Source: Savagea serpentis (lineage in GTDB: Bacteria; Bacillota; Bacilli; Bacillales_A; Planococcaceae). From it: 64,000 nt of DNA. The position numbers were made by a program, and so were the translations under genes. Positions 37,395-45,292 of the stretch are shown piece after piece. Every line of letters starts with the position of its first letter. Position 1 is the stretch's first letter. The stretch covers positions 1 to 64,000 of the forward strand of contig NZ_JADKPV010000003.1 of the NCBI RefSeq assembly GCF_015351395.1, read 5' to 3'. Under the pieces are notes generated by a model, which did no database searches, had not been told where the DNA came from, and saw only the letters and a list, made by a program, of their open reading frames with translations.

Positions 37395-38179
37395 CGTTTT
37401 ACCTCCTTCAATGCTGACTCTTTCATAACGCGGTTGTATAACGTACCGACACCTTCAATTTCGATTGTCACGCCATCATTTTCTTTCACGATGGGCGCTC
37501 CGTGATCGACACCGACTAAAACAACATCTCCTGCATAAAGCGTCATGAAGTCCGTTAAATCTGCGATAATCGTTTCAACATTACGAATTAAGTTTTTCGT
37601 TTGAACGGTTTGTTTCACTTCATCGTTCACTTTTACAGTGATCGTTAAGTCATTCGGATTCGCTACTGCTTCTTTACTCATGACCCATGGGCCGACTGGA
37701 CAGAAACCGTCACGCGCTTTTTCTTTGACAGCTGGGCGGTGAACGTTCGTATGTGGAAGTGAAATATCATTTACGACTGTGTATCCAGCGATGTAGTCAT
37801 AGGCGTCTTCTTTCGATACACGTGTTGCATCGCGACCGATGACGATTCCGAGTGCCGCGCCAACGCGAAGCTCTTCTTCCTCATCTGGAAGTGGAATCAT
37901 TTCACCATCTGCGATAAATGTATTTTCTGGTTTAATGTAGAGAACAGGCGCTTTTGGTGGTGCAATGTATGGTTTGTCGTTCATTTCACCTTCTAAAGCA
38001 GCATACTCATCTTTGTAATTTAATAATAAGCCGTACATCGTTCCTGAAACCGGAACGTCGAATGGCACTTGTTCGATTGAATAGTCGAGACCGTTCACTT
38101 CTACTTGTTCTGATGCGAAGTCTACTTTCGCGTCAAGTACGTGTTCGACCCCTTTAAACTTTAATTGAATATCTTTCAC
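37391..38179 (-). CDS. hpaG1: HpaG-like isomerase/decarboxylase, N-terminal-type subunit (FAH family)
   Basis: A second FAH-fold protein, 262 residues. It has TMYGLLLNYKDEYAAL, PPKAPVLYIKPENTFI, GAALGIVIGRDATRVSKEDA, GYTVVNDISLPHTNVHRPAV and KEKARDGFCPVGPWV. These match the first half of E. coli HpaG. Metal-binding acidic residues appear as EEELRVGA. The GTG at 38179 is chosen because AAGGAG lies 9 bases ahead; the in-frame ATG at 38200 has no site. It is first in the hpaG1-hpaG2-hpaF unit. Confidence 0.87.
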   Translation of the reverse strand: MKDIQLKFKGVEHVLDAKVDFASEQVEVNGLDYSIEQVPFDVPVSGTMYGLLLNYKDEYAALEGEMNDKPYIAPPKAPVLYIKPENTFIADGEMIPLPDEEEELRVGAALGIVIGRDATRVSKEDAYDYIAGYTVVNDISLPHTNVHRPAVKEKARDGFCPVGPWVMSKEAVANPNDLTITVKVNDEVKQTVQTKNLIRNVETIIADLTDFMTLYAGDVVLVGVDHGAPIVKENDGVTIEIEGVGTLYNRVMKESALKEVKR

Positions 38180-38218
38180 GATAAAACACTCCTTTTTCAT
38201 ATGTTCTCACTATGGGAA

Positions 38219-38279
38219 AAGCGTTGACTCAAAAATCTATTAATCCAATAGGATATATAGATGATTATAGACAACGCTT
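38219..38279. promoter_or_regulatory. Inverted repeats ahead of hpaG1
   Basis: AAGCGTTG at 38219-38226 and its complement at 38272-38279 flank a 45-base AT-rich core that also holds the dyad CTATT-AATCC-AATAG. This 150-bp gap between hpaC and hpaG1 probably carries the promoter of the second hpa unit with regulator sites. Which regulator binds is unknown. Confidence 0.4.
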
Positions 38280-38328
38280 CCATTATGCAAGCGGAATCGT
38301 TTCGTAACAAGCGAACCGCTCATGTATC

Positions 38329-38802
38329 TTATTCTTCGTTTTCTTCAATTGAACGATATTGTCCTCGATAGAAAAGTAACGGATCTCCGTCTTGCACTTT
38401 CGTATCGAGTACTTTACCGATAAATAATGTATGGTCTCCTGCAACGATCATTTCGTGAACGTCACAAACGACAGAAGCTAACGAATTTGGAATATAAGGA
38501 ATATTATCCATATACGCAAATTCAATCTCTTCTTCCATCGGTTTTTGGTTCGCAAAGTGCATCGAAATTGGCTGTTGTTCTTCACGGAGGAAGCTTACAC
38601 CGAATTTGTCCGCTTTACGAATCGTTTCGAGCATATTCGCTCGATTATCAATCGAAATCATGACGAGTTTTGGATCAAGTGAAATCGATACGAAAGCATT
38701 CGCTGTCATACCGTGTACGCCACCTTCTTGTTCAGGGGCTGTAATGATTGTCACACCTGTTGCGAAACGACCCATCGCATTTCTAAATTCGCGTCCATCC
38801 AT
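38329..38802 (-). CDS. hpaC: 4-HPA 3-monooxygenase flavin reductase component (HpaC)
   Basis: It supplies reduced FAD to HpaB using NAD(P)H. A flavin-reductase-like split-barrel protein of 157 residues: FRNAMGRFATGVTIIT, then GMTANAFVSISLDPKLVMIS, with AGDHTLFIGKVLD near the end. The ATG at 38802 follows GGGAGG. It overlaps the end of the FAD-synthetase-like gene by about 18 bases reading from the start side. The family also includes FMN reductases; context makes HpaC the best call. Confidence 0.88.
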   Translation of the reverse strand: MDGREFRNAMGRFATGVTIITAPEQEGGVHGMTANAFVSISLDPKLVMISIDNRANMLETIRKADKFGVSFLREEQQPISMHFANQKPMEEEIEFAYMDNIPYIPNSLASVVCDVHEMIVAGDHTLFIGKVLDTKVQDGDPLLFYRGQYRSIEENEE

Positions 38803-38818
38803 TCTAATGTCCTCCCTT

Positions 38819-39649
38819 TCACTGCGCCAAGGCTTGTGCTTGTACATTCGAATATTCCGTCACTGTACGGATGAATGTAATGCGCGTTGCACCTGACCAG
38901 TCTGATAATTCTTCCGTGCGCAATGTCATTTGGACACCATCGCTCATCACACGACCGATTGTCATGCGACGGCCTTGTTGCATCACAACTTCGTACATGC
39001 CCGTTGCAGGTACGGTGTATGAAGGGTCCACATTCATACTGTAAGTGTGTAATTGCTGGGGGGCAATTGTAGCAACCATTTCAAATGGGCGACCGAGCAA
39101 GTTTGTCACTCGCTCAATTCGTCCATCGGCAATTAATTGACGCACTAAAGTAGAGCTAATTTTTTCTGCTGCGCCGTCTGTCTTTTTACGGATGACCGAA
39201 ACGCCAAATCCATATTGTAGACCGCTCGCTTGCAAAGTATCCGCATTGCCGCTCGCTTTTTTCCCGTAATGGTAGTCAAAGCCGATCACCGCATGCTTTG
39301 TTTTCAGTTGAACGACATAACGTTCAACAAATTGTTCGGGAGATAAGGATGCGAAATCCCAATCAAATTGGACGATATACATACGCTCGACGCCAAACTT
39401 CTTCATCACGCGAACTTTTTCAGCGAGTGGCGTAATGTATTTTTTGTCCTTTAAGCCACGAATGACTTCATCTGGATGGGGACTGAACGTCATCACCGCA
39501 AATGTGTGACCGTTCGTCTTCGCCTGTTGCTGGGCTGCTCGAAGTAGCGCCTGGTGTCCACGATGAACGCCATCGAAAAATCCGATCGCCATCGCTTGTT
39601 CATCTATCGGCTCATATTCAGTTGCGCCATTCATGTAGACGATTTCCAT
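38819..39649 (-). CDS. RibF-like FAD synthetase with degenerate flavokinase domain
   Basis: The N-terminal two thirds is an FMN adenylyltransferase: AIGFFDGVHRGHQAL (about residues 21-35), MTFSPHPDEV, VIGFDYHYGKKASG and ISSTLVRQLIADGRIERV. The last 90 residues occupy the place of the riboflavin kinase barrel but lack its usual glycine-rich ATP motif, and the chain is shorter than RibF (276 versus about 310). It is located between hpaB and hpaC, so its probable role is to make extra FAD for the FAD-dependent hydroxylase. The housekeeping ribF is expected elsewhere. The ATG at 39649 follows GGGGGAG. Confidence 0.82.
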   Translation of the reverse strand: MEIVYMNGATEYEPIDEQAMAIGFFDGVHRGHQALLRAAQQQAKTNGHTFAVMTFSPHPDEVIRGLKDKKYITPLAEKVRVMKKFGVERMYIVQFDWDFASLSPEQFVERYVVQLKTKHAVIGFDYHYGKKASGNADTLQASGLQYGFGVSVIRKKTDGAAEKISSTLVRQLIADGRIERVTNLLGRPFEMVATIAPQQLHTYSMNVDPSYTVPATGMYEVVMQQGRRMTIGRVMSDGVQMTLRTEELSDWSGATRITFIRTVTEYSNVQAQALAQ

Positions 39650-39667
39650 CCTAATCTCCCCCAATCA

Positions 39668-41116
39668 TTATTTTAAATCGCTTAAGAAATCTTTAACGAA
39701 GTTTTTGTATGGCTCTTTTTCAAACGTATCGAAGTATGTCATGCCCATACGAACTGGATCTCCGAAGAAGTAATATTCGTAGTGTGATTGACGTGTTCCG
39801 AATGCGCTCGCTGTTAAGTCCCAAGCTAAGCGGAATAATTGTACACGTTCGTATCCATCCACGTGAGCACCTTGTAATCCACGACGTAAAATGTCGCCAA
39901 TTTCTTCGTTTTCGAAGTCTGCTTGTGTTGGAATCCCTGTTAATCCTGAAGCTGCAAGCACGCGAATGATTTCAGCTAATTTTGGATAAATACGTGGGTA
40001 CCAGTTACGCGCTGCGTTTAATGCTGCGAAATCTGGAGTCATCATGCCTGATTCGTCAAGTTTCGCGTTATGTTCTGCACGGTAGATATGTGAACGCATC
40101 GTTTCGAGCGTAATCATAATGTCGCGCCCTTTGTCTTTTACGTGTTGGAACTGGTCAATTCCGATCGCTTCCATAATTGATAAAGCAACCCCTAAGATGA
40201 ACTCCGTTTTAATGATCGCTTTTGAAACCACTTGGTGAGCCATGTGAACAACTGCGTTTGTATCACCGAACGTACGGTTACAAATGTCTGAGTTCCCACA
40301 TACGAATACGCGCTCCCAAGGAATGAATACGTTTTCAAATGAAACAATTGCATCTCCTTCTTCAAATTGTGAAGAAAGTGGGTAGTCCCATTTGTTATCA
40401 CGGTAATCCCATGATTCACGGCTGATCATTTTCACACCTTCAGCGTTATTTTCTACAACGAATGCGAGTGAATATGGATCGTCTAACTCTCCAGCTTTTT
40501 TAACTGTTGATGGGAAGACGAGTGTTTCGTCTGTAATCGCTGCTTGTGTTGCGAGTAAACGAATACCGTCTACGATAATTCCGTCTTGGTTTTCTTCTAC
40601 TAAGTGCAATGAAACGTTTGCATCTTTCTGTTCGTGTTCTGCTTTCGCACGGTTCACTTGTGGGTGAATTAATGTATGCGTTAAGCTGATGTCGTTTTCA
40701 CGTGCATACTCATAATATTTACGAGCATTGTCTGCGAAGCGCTCATCTGCTTCTGCGAATAATGAGTTATTCATCCCCATTGCCATTACTTCTGCGTTTA
40801 AATAGTCTGGTGAACGTCCCATCATACCTGCGTGTGAACGTGCCCATTCTTGTGTTGCTTCACGGCGTGCAATTAAATCATCGATTGTCGTTGGGTGTTT
40901 GAACGTCATGCCAACTTGATCACCTGTTGTTGGCGACGTATATAACATTTTCTCTTTCTTTTCGTGTTGGATATCGTATAAACGTGCCATCGAGTTTACA
41001 ACGTTTTTAAACGCCTTATGCTCTGTTACGTCTTCAACTTTTTCTCCATCCACATACACTGTATTTTTTGCTTTTTTCAAACGCTCAATATACTGCTTAC
41101 CTGTTTTAGCTCCCAT
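39668..41116 (-). CDS. hpaB: 4-hydroxyphenylacetate 3-monooxygenase, oxygenase component
   Basis: It hydroxylates 4-hydroxyphenylacetate to homoprotocatechuate using reduced FAD and O2. The sequence MGAKTGKQYIERLKKAKNTV, then SPDYLNAEVMAMGMNNSLF, VNRAKAEHE and the late YEYYFFGDPVRMGMTYFD are typical of HpaB. The protein, 482 residues, has the acyl-CoA-dehydrogenase-like fold. It is the first gene of the hpaB-ribF-like-hpaC operon and diverges from a LysR gene. A cre-like site lies 37-50 bases upstream. Confidence 0.95.
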   Translation of the reverse strand: MGAKTGKQYIERLKKAKNTVYVDGEKVEDVTEHKAFKNVVNSMARLYDIQHEKKEKMLYTSPTTGDQVGMTFKHPTTIDDLIARREATQEWARSHAGMMGRSPDYLNAEVMAMGMNNSLFAEADERFADNARKYYEYARENDISLTHTLIHPQVNRAKAEHEQKDANVSLHLVEENQDGIIVDGIRLLATQAAITDETLVFPSTVKKAGELDDPYSLAFVVENNAEGVKMISRESWDYRDNKWDYPLSSQFEEGDAIVSFENVFIPWERVFVCGNSDICNRTFGDTNAVVHMAHQVVSKAIIKTEFILGVALSIMEAIGIDQFQHVKDKGRDIMITLETMRSHIYRAEHNAKLDESGMMTPDFAALNAARNWYPRIYPKLAEIIRVLAASGLTGIPTQADFENEEIGDILRRGLQGAHVDGYERVQLFRLAWDLTASAFGTRQSHYEYYFFGDPVRMGMTYFDTFEKEPYKNFVKDFLSDLK

Positions 41117-41152
41117 TACTAAATTCCTCCCTAGTTGAATAAATGATTTTAA

Positions 41153-41166
41153 AGTAAACGCTTTCT
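41153..41166. promoter_or_regulatory. Candidate cre (CcpA) site ahead of hpaB
   Basis: On the minus strand AGAAAGCGTTTACT matches the cre consensus TGAAAGCGTTTACA except at the outer bases. Lying just ahead of hpaB, it implies catabolite repression of the first pathway enzyme. Confidence 0.65.
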
Positions 41167-41226
41167 ATTTTGTGAAAGCAACTTATCATGCTTGGCAGAA
41201 AAGTCGCACGATTAAGTTAATTTCAT

Positions 41227-41245
41227 TATCATATATGTTATGATA
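41227..41245. promoter_or_regulatory. AT-rich inverted repeat in the hpaB-LysR intergenic region
   Basis: TATCATA-TATGT-TATGATA is a perfect 7-bp dyad with a 5-base spacer. It resembles the core of the palindrome at 30864-30891 and could bind the LysR or GntR regulator. Confidence 0.45.
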
Positions 41246-41309
41246 TATGTAAAATATCAAAAACATTGTTTATTCATATCTTTTTTATATAATAGGGGAG
41301 GAATTTTAT

Positions 41310-42215
41310 ATGAATATGAAACAGCTGTACTATTTTTACACTATTGCAGAAGAAGGACAGATTACGAAAGCTGCGAAAAAGCTTCATATGGCACAACCGC
41401 CACTTAGTCAATCATTACAAAAATTCGAACAATCTCTTAATACACAATTATTTACTCGCCATGGTAGACGGTTACAATTAACGGCGGCAGGCGAAATTTT
41501 ATATAAAAGAGCCGAACAAATTTTTTCAATGATTGATCATACGAAACAAGAACTGCTTGAAGTAACTGAAGGTATACGCGGTATATTGCCAATTGGCTGT
41601 GTAAAATCATGCTTTTCTTATTTACCGAATGAAATGAGTGCGTTCCGCGAACAGTTTCCAAATGTAAAATTCGATTTGCGCGAAGGGGATTCTTCATTTC
41701 TCGCTGAATTGCTCCATACAAATGAAATTCAAATCGCGATTGTCCGTCTGCCCATCGACTTACAAGACTTTCACTCCATTCCACTCAATCCTGAGAAATA
41801 TGTGGCCGTCATTCCGAAAGAATGGGGGGAATTTGAAGAAGTTGATACGATTACGTTAGAAACACTCGCTCAGTACCCACTCCTCCTCCTCCATCGCATG
41901 AGAGGGATCGGACAGTATGAAATAATCGTCAATCAATTTGATCAAATCGGCTTACACCCGAATATTTTATGTGAATCACCGAATATCGATATGTTGCTTG
42001 GACTGGTCAGTGAAAATCTAGGCATTACGATTATTCCCGCTTCTTCTTTATTAAAGTTCCATAAAGATAATTTCATCGTCTTGCCCATTTCAAACATGGC
42101 GATCTATTCAGAACCTGCTGTGATATGGAAGAAGACGAATATTTTATCAGCGAGTACGAAATACTTTATCGAACAACTTACTCAACAAGTACTTCCGCAA
42201 TCGGCACTGAAATGA
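41310..42215 (+). CDS. LysR-family transcriptional regulator
   Basis: A helix-turn-helix at residues 1-60 (MKQLYYFYTIAEEGQITKAA, then KLHMAQPPLSQSLQKFEQSL) precedes an effector-binding domain (about 90-295) of the periplasmic-binding fold. It has 301 residues. GGGGAGG lies ahead of the ATG. It is divergent from hpaB, the usual arrangement for a LysR activator of catabolic genes, and probably senses 4-HPA or a derivative. Its last 38 bases overlap the end of the convergent MerR gene. Confidence 0.85.
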   Translation: MNMKQLYYFYTIAEEGQITKAAKKLHMAQPPLSQSLQKFEQSLNTQLFTRHGRRLQLTAAGEILYKRAEQIFSMIDHTKQELLEVTEGIRGILPIGCVKSCFSYLPNEMSAFREQFPNVKFDLREGDSSFLAELLHTNEIQIAIVRLPIDLQDFHSIPLNPEKYVAVIPKEWGEFEEVDTITLETLAQYPLLLLHRMRGIGQYEIIVNQFDQIGLHPNILCESPNIDMLLGLVSENLGITIIPASSLLKFHKDNFIVLPISNMAIYSEPAVIWKKTNILSASTKYFIEQLTQQVLPQSALK

Positions 42216-43017
42216 CGGATAAATGTTCTTTCGGATCATCTGAAATAAATTGGTCGATGAGGACGCGTATCGTATAAGGTCCGATCGGTTGAACTTGCTC
42301 TTTCGTAATATAATGTTTTAAAATTTCGTAATATGTTCGTGCTTCCGGATGTCCACCGCGAAAATAAATCGTCGCATACGTCCCTTCTACTAATTCGGAT
42401 ACCGCATCTAAGTAAAGTACAGGGAGTCGATCTTCTACTTCTAAGACGTAAAATATCGAGTCATACGTTAACATCGAATCTTCCATCTGTTCTTCCGAAA
42501 TGACTAAACCGATCTTTCCAACGAATACGGATATAAAATGATCGGTTTGTTCTTTTAACGTGCGCAAGGCAATTTCTAAATCATAAATGGATGTAATTTC
42601 ACTTTTAAAATTGAGCGTATGACGCTTCGGAATGTATTCGAGAAGCGGTTCGTTTAATTGATCGAATTGTTGAAGGCGCTTTAATTCGTGCATGCGTAAA
42701 TCAATCGTTTTTTGAATATAATGCAATTCTTCAATTTTTGAGCGATTAATGGCGCTATACATTTCCATCGTTTCAATAAACCCTTCTAAATTGCGTTCAT
42801 GAAGTTGTTCTTTAATTTCTTCTAAACTTAAGCCGACCGTTTTTAAATAGTTGATAAAGTCAAGTTGTTTAAACTGTTCAGCAGAGTAATAGCGATACCC
42901 ATTCTCTTCATTCACTTCAATCGGCTTAAATAAATCAATCTCATCATAATAACGAAGCGTTTTCGGATTCATATTGTGTAGCTTCGCCATTTGACCAATT
43001 GTAAAATGCGCATTCAT
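42178..43017 (-). CDS. MerR-family regulator with effector-binding domain
   Basis: The winged helix at residues 4-70 (FTIGQMAKLHNMNPKTLRYY, then FKPIEVNEENGYRYYS) is followed by a coiled-coil linker (75-115) and a GyrI/BmrR-like ligand-binding domain (about 140-279). Such regulators twist overly long promoters to activate them. The ATG at 43017 follows GGAGGG. It is downstream of hpaD on the same strand, and the hpaD promoter has the MerR-type 19-bp spacer. An aromatic effector is plausible. Its 3' end overlaps the LysR gene. Confidence 0.85.
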   Translation of the reverse strand: MNAHFTIGQMAKLHNMNPKTLRYYDEIDLFKPIEVNEENGYRYYSAEQFKQLDFINYLKTVGLSLEEIKEQLHERNLEGFIETMEMYSAINRSKIEELHYIQKTIDLRMHELKRLQQFDQLNEPLLEYIPKRHTLNFKSEITSIYDLEIALRTLKEQTDHFISVFVGKIGLVISEEQMEDSMLTYDSIFYVLEVEDRLPVLYLDAVSELVEGTYATIYFRGGHPEARTYYEILKHYITKEQVQPIGPYTIRVLIDQFISDDPKEHLSVISVPIAEVLVE

Positions 43018-43059
43018 CGCAATTCCCTCCATTTCCTTCTATTATAACGACCTAAATAG

Positions 43060-43092
43060 AGAAAAGCCCCCAAAATATTCATTTGGAGGCTT
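43060..43092 (-). terminator. Terminator after hpaD
   Basis: AAGCCTCCAAA (43092-43082 on the minus strand) pairs with TTTGGGGGCTT (43074-43064), with one G-U pair and a short T-rich tail. It lies before the MerR gene. Confidence 0.65.
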
Positions 43093-43096
43093 GTTT

Positions 43097-44086
43097 TTAT
43101 TTCTTTTTATTGTGTGCGAGTTCTTCGATTGGAAGGTATTCTCCTGTTAAAATATCTTCTACTGGAACTGCTTCTTCTGTCCAGCTTTTCGGTGGCATCG
43201 CACCCCAAAATGTCGCACGTTGTGGGTGATCTAAATTCCACTTTACTGGCTCCCAGTCCGGGTCATTCGTGAAGTAATCACCCGTGTAAAGTTCCATACG
43301 GTTGCCGTCTGGATCGCGAACGTAGACGAAGAATGCGTTCGATGTGCCGTGACGTCCTGGTGAACGCTCGATATTTGCATAATAGCCGAGCGCTGCTAAA
43401 TGGTCACATGCATCGAGAATCGACTTCGCATCGTCCATCCAGAAACCGGTATGGTGGAAGCGTGGCCCTCGGTCGCTAATGAGTGCGAGGTCATGAACGC
43501 TTGGCTTACGGTGCATCCAAGCTGCCCACATCGCTTCTTTATCTTCCGAAATTGTTTTTACTGTATATTCTGACGTACGGAAACCTAAGTTGTCTGCGTA
43601 CCAATCATATAAATCATCAATATTCGTAATTAAGCAGTTTGCATGGTCAATTCGTTTAATCTTCACATTCCCTTGTAAATGATACTTCTGCAACATACGC
43701 TCTGCTTTGTCCATTTCGAAGAAAAACTCTACCGGAATACCGCCTGGGTCTTGGATGCGGAGTGCACGTCCTTGTCCTTTTTCTTCACCTGGCTTTAACC
43801 AACGTTTCGTAACACCGAGATTTGTAAACAATTTATCGAGTTCATCTAAATCACTGTCAGCGCTTACACGATATGCGATATGTTTTAAGCTAGCACGTTC
43901 GCCCTTCGTCAATACTAAACAATGGTGGTTAGCATCTTCTAATGCGCGTAAATAAATGTGATTGTCGTCGGATTCTGTTTCAATGAAGCCGAGCCCTTCA
44001 CAATAAAAATGACGTGCACGTTCTAAATCTGTTACTGTCACTTCTGCGTGGTGAAGTCGAACAATGTCGAATGGTTTTGTCATCAT
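43097..44086 (-). CDS. hpaD: Homoprotocatechuate (3,4-dihydroxyphenylacetate) 2,3-dioxygenase
   Basis: An extradiol ring-cleaving dioxygenase of the vicinal-oxygen-chelate (type I) class. It opens 3,4-dihydroxyphenylacetate between carbons 2 and 3 to give 5-carboxymethyl-2-hydroxymuconate semialdehyde. Metal ligands are in VKIKRIDHANCLI (His), PRFHHTGFWMDD (His) and GNRMELYTGDYF (Glu). It has two domains, residues about 10-140 and 150-290, in 329 residues, as in Brevibacterium HPCD. It stands apart from the other hpa genes with its own MerR-type promoter and terminator. Confidence 0.93.
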   Translation of the reverse strand: MMTKPFDIVRLHHAEVTVTDLERARHFYCEGLGFIETESDDNHIYLRALEDANHHCLVLTKGERASLKHIAYRVSADSDLDELDKLFTNLGVTKRWLKPGEEKGQGRALRIQDPGGIPVEFFFEMDKAERMLQKYHLQGNVKIKRIDHANCLITNIDDLYDWYADNLGFRTSEYTVKTISEDKEAMWAAWMHRKPSVHDLALISDRGPRFHHTGFWMDDAKSILDACDHLAALGYYANIERSPGRHGTSNAFFVYVRDPDGNRMELYTGDYFTNDPDWEPVKWNLDHPQRATFWGAMPPKSWTEEAVPVEDILTGEYLPIEELAHNKKK

Positions 44087-44115
44087 GTATTACCCCCTTG
44101 AATGATTGTATTTTC

Positions 44116-44146
44116 AATATAAACCTTCCAGTAGGTGTAAGGTCAA
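44116..44146 (-). promoter_or_regulatory. MerR-type promoter of hpaD (19-bp spacer)
   Basis: On the minus strand TTGACC (44146-44141) and TATATT (44121-44116) are separated by 19 bases. The spacer has the dyad ACCTTACACC...GGAAGGT. The long spacer with an internal dyad is the hallmark of promoters activated by MerR-family proteins. Confidence 0.78.
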
Positions 44147-44223
44147 CACTTTTATTCTTATTTTATTCACATTTCTAAAAAGTGCGATTATTTATCGATT
44201 TATTTAAGAGCTAATGCATTTCT

Positions 44224-44240
44224 TTTGACCTTCATTGACC
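44224..44240. promoter_or_regulatory. CtsR operator of clpP
   Basis: On the minus strand GGTCAAT-GAA-GGTCAAA is the tandem heptad with 3-bp spacing recognised by CtsR, with one mismatch. It overlaps the -35 region of the clpP promoter, so heat-inducible repression is likely. Confidence 0.82.
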
Positions 44241-44262
44241 ATAGGTGTATGATACGTATAAA
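44235..44262 (+). promoter_or_regulatory. Promoter of clpP
   Basis: TTGACC (44235-44240) and TATAAA (44257-44262) are 16 bases apart. The leader before the start codon is about 65 bases. Confidence 0.7.
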
Positions 44263-44332
44263 GCTAGTGCTTGCACACTTCTTTCTATATAATAAAAAGT
44301 GTTCGAGCGTATCCAAAAGGAGGAACTACTAC

Positions 44333-44932
44333 ATGAACTTAATTCCAACAGTTATTGAACAAACGAGCCGTGGTGAGCGTGCTTACGACATTTATTCACG
44401 TCTTTTAAAAGACCGCATCATTATGCTTGGTAGCGGAATCGATGATAACGTAGCAAACTCAATCGTGGCACAACTTCTCTTCTTAGAAGCGGAAGATCCA
44501 GACAAAGATATTTCAATCTACATTAACTCACCAGGTGGAAGCATTACTGCAGGTATGGCAATTTACGATACGATGCAATTTATTAAACCAGATATTCAGA
44601 CAATCTGTATCGGCATGGCTGCATCGATGGGTGCTTTCTTATTAACAGCAGGGACGAAAGGCAAACGCTTTGCTCTTCCAAATGCTGAAGTCATGATTCA
44701 CCAACCACTCGGTGGTGCGCAAGGTCAAGCGACTGAAATCGATATCGCTGCAAAACGCATCTTATTCTTACGCGATAAATTAAATCGCATTATGGCAGAG
44801 CGTACAGGTCAGCCGTTAGAAATTATCGAAAAAGATACAGATCGCGATAACTTCATGACAGCAGAGCGAGCACTCGAATACGGTTTAATCGACCATATCG
44901 TTGATCGCCATGATGAAAAAATGAAAAAATAA
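44333..44932 (+). CDS. clpP: ATP-dependent Clp protease proteolytic subunit
   Basis: A serine protease that forms the Clp barrel with ClpX or ClpC. The Ser is in [14 protein letters not shown], the His in [11 protein letters not shown] and the Asp in [10 protein letters not shown], at about residues 98, 123 and 172. At 199 residues from ATG 44333 it is full length; a longer frame starts well before AAAGGAGG and is not used. It is transcribed alone, opposite to its neighbours, under a CtsR box. Confidence 0.97.
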   Translation: MNLIPTVIEQTSRGERAYDIYSRLLKDRIIMLGSGIDDNVANSIVAQLLFLEAEDPDKDISIYINSPGGSITAGMAIYDTMQFIKPDIQTICIGMAASMGAFLLTAGTKGKRFALPNAEVMIHQPLGGAQGQATEIDIAAKRILFLRDKLNRIMAERTGQPLEIIEKDTDRDNFMTAERALEYGLIDHIVDRHDEKMKK

Positions 44933-44935
44933 TAA

Positions 44936-44978
44936 AAAATCCTGAACAGAGCGGTTTGCTCTGTTCAGGATTTTTTTA
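44936..44978. terminator. Bidirectional terminator after clpP
   Basis: ATCCTGAACAGAGC (44939-44952) pairs perfectly with 44958-44971, with an A-tract before and seven T after. It serves clpP and, in reverse, crh. Confidence 0.85.
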
Positions 44979-45020
44979 TAATGAAAGCAAATATGCGATT
45001 ATGCCATCCACTTCTTCTGT

Positions 45021-45278
45021 TTATTCTTCTGATTCTACAAGTTCGCGTAATTCTTCGAGCGCTTTTTCATCGTCTGCGCCTTCTGCTAATAACTTGATTG
45101 TCGTCCCACGTGCGATCGCTAAGCTCATGACACCCATAATACTTTTCGCATTGACACGTCGACCGTCCTTCTCTAAAAAAATATCTGCAGCAAATCGATT
45201 TGCTACTTGAACGAATAATGCCGCTTGTCGTGCTTGTAAACCTGTCTTCATTTGAACTGTTGTCTCTATCTCTCGCAT
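45021..45278 (-). CDS. crh: HPr-like protein Crh
   Basis: A catabolite-repression HPr homologue. In place of the phosphocarrier His of HPr (GLHARPA) it has Gln (TGLQARQAALFV), so it cannot serve sugar uptake. The regulatory Ser site is kept (VNAKSIMGVMSLA). HprK would phosphorylate this Ser and Crh-P would then join CcpA. It has 85 residues from the ATG at 45278, which follows GAGGAGG. It is last in the whiA operon, as in Bacillus. Confidence 0.93.
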   Translation of the reverse strand: MREIETTVQMKTGLQARQAALFVQVANRFAADIFLEKDGRRVNAKSIMGVMSLAIARGTTIKLLAEGADDEKALEELRELVESEE

Positions 45279-45292
45279 GTCGTCTTTCCTCC

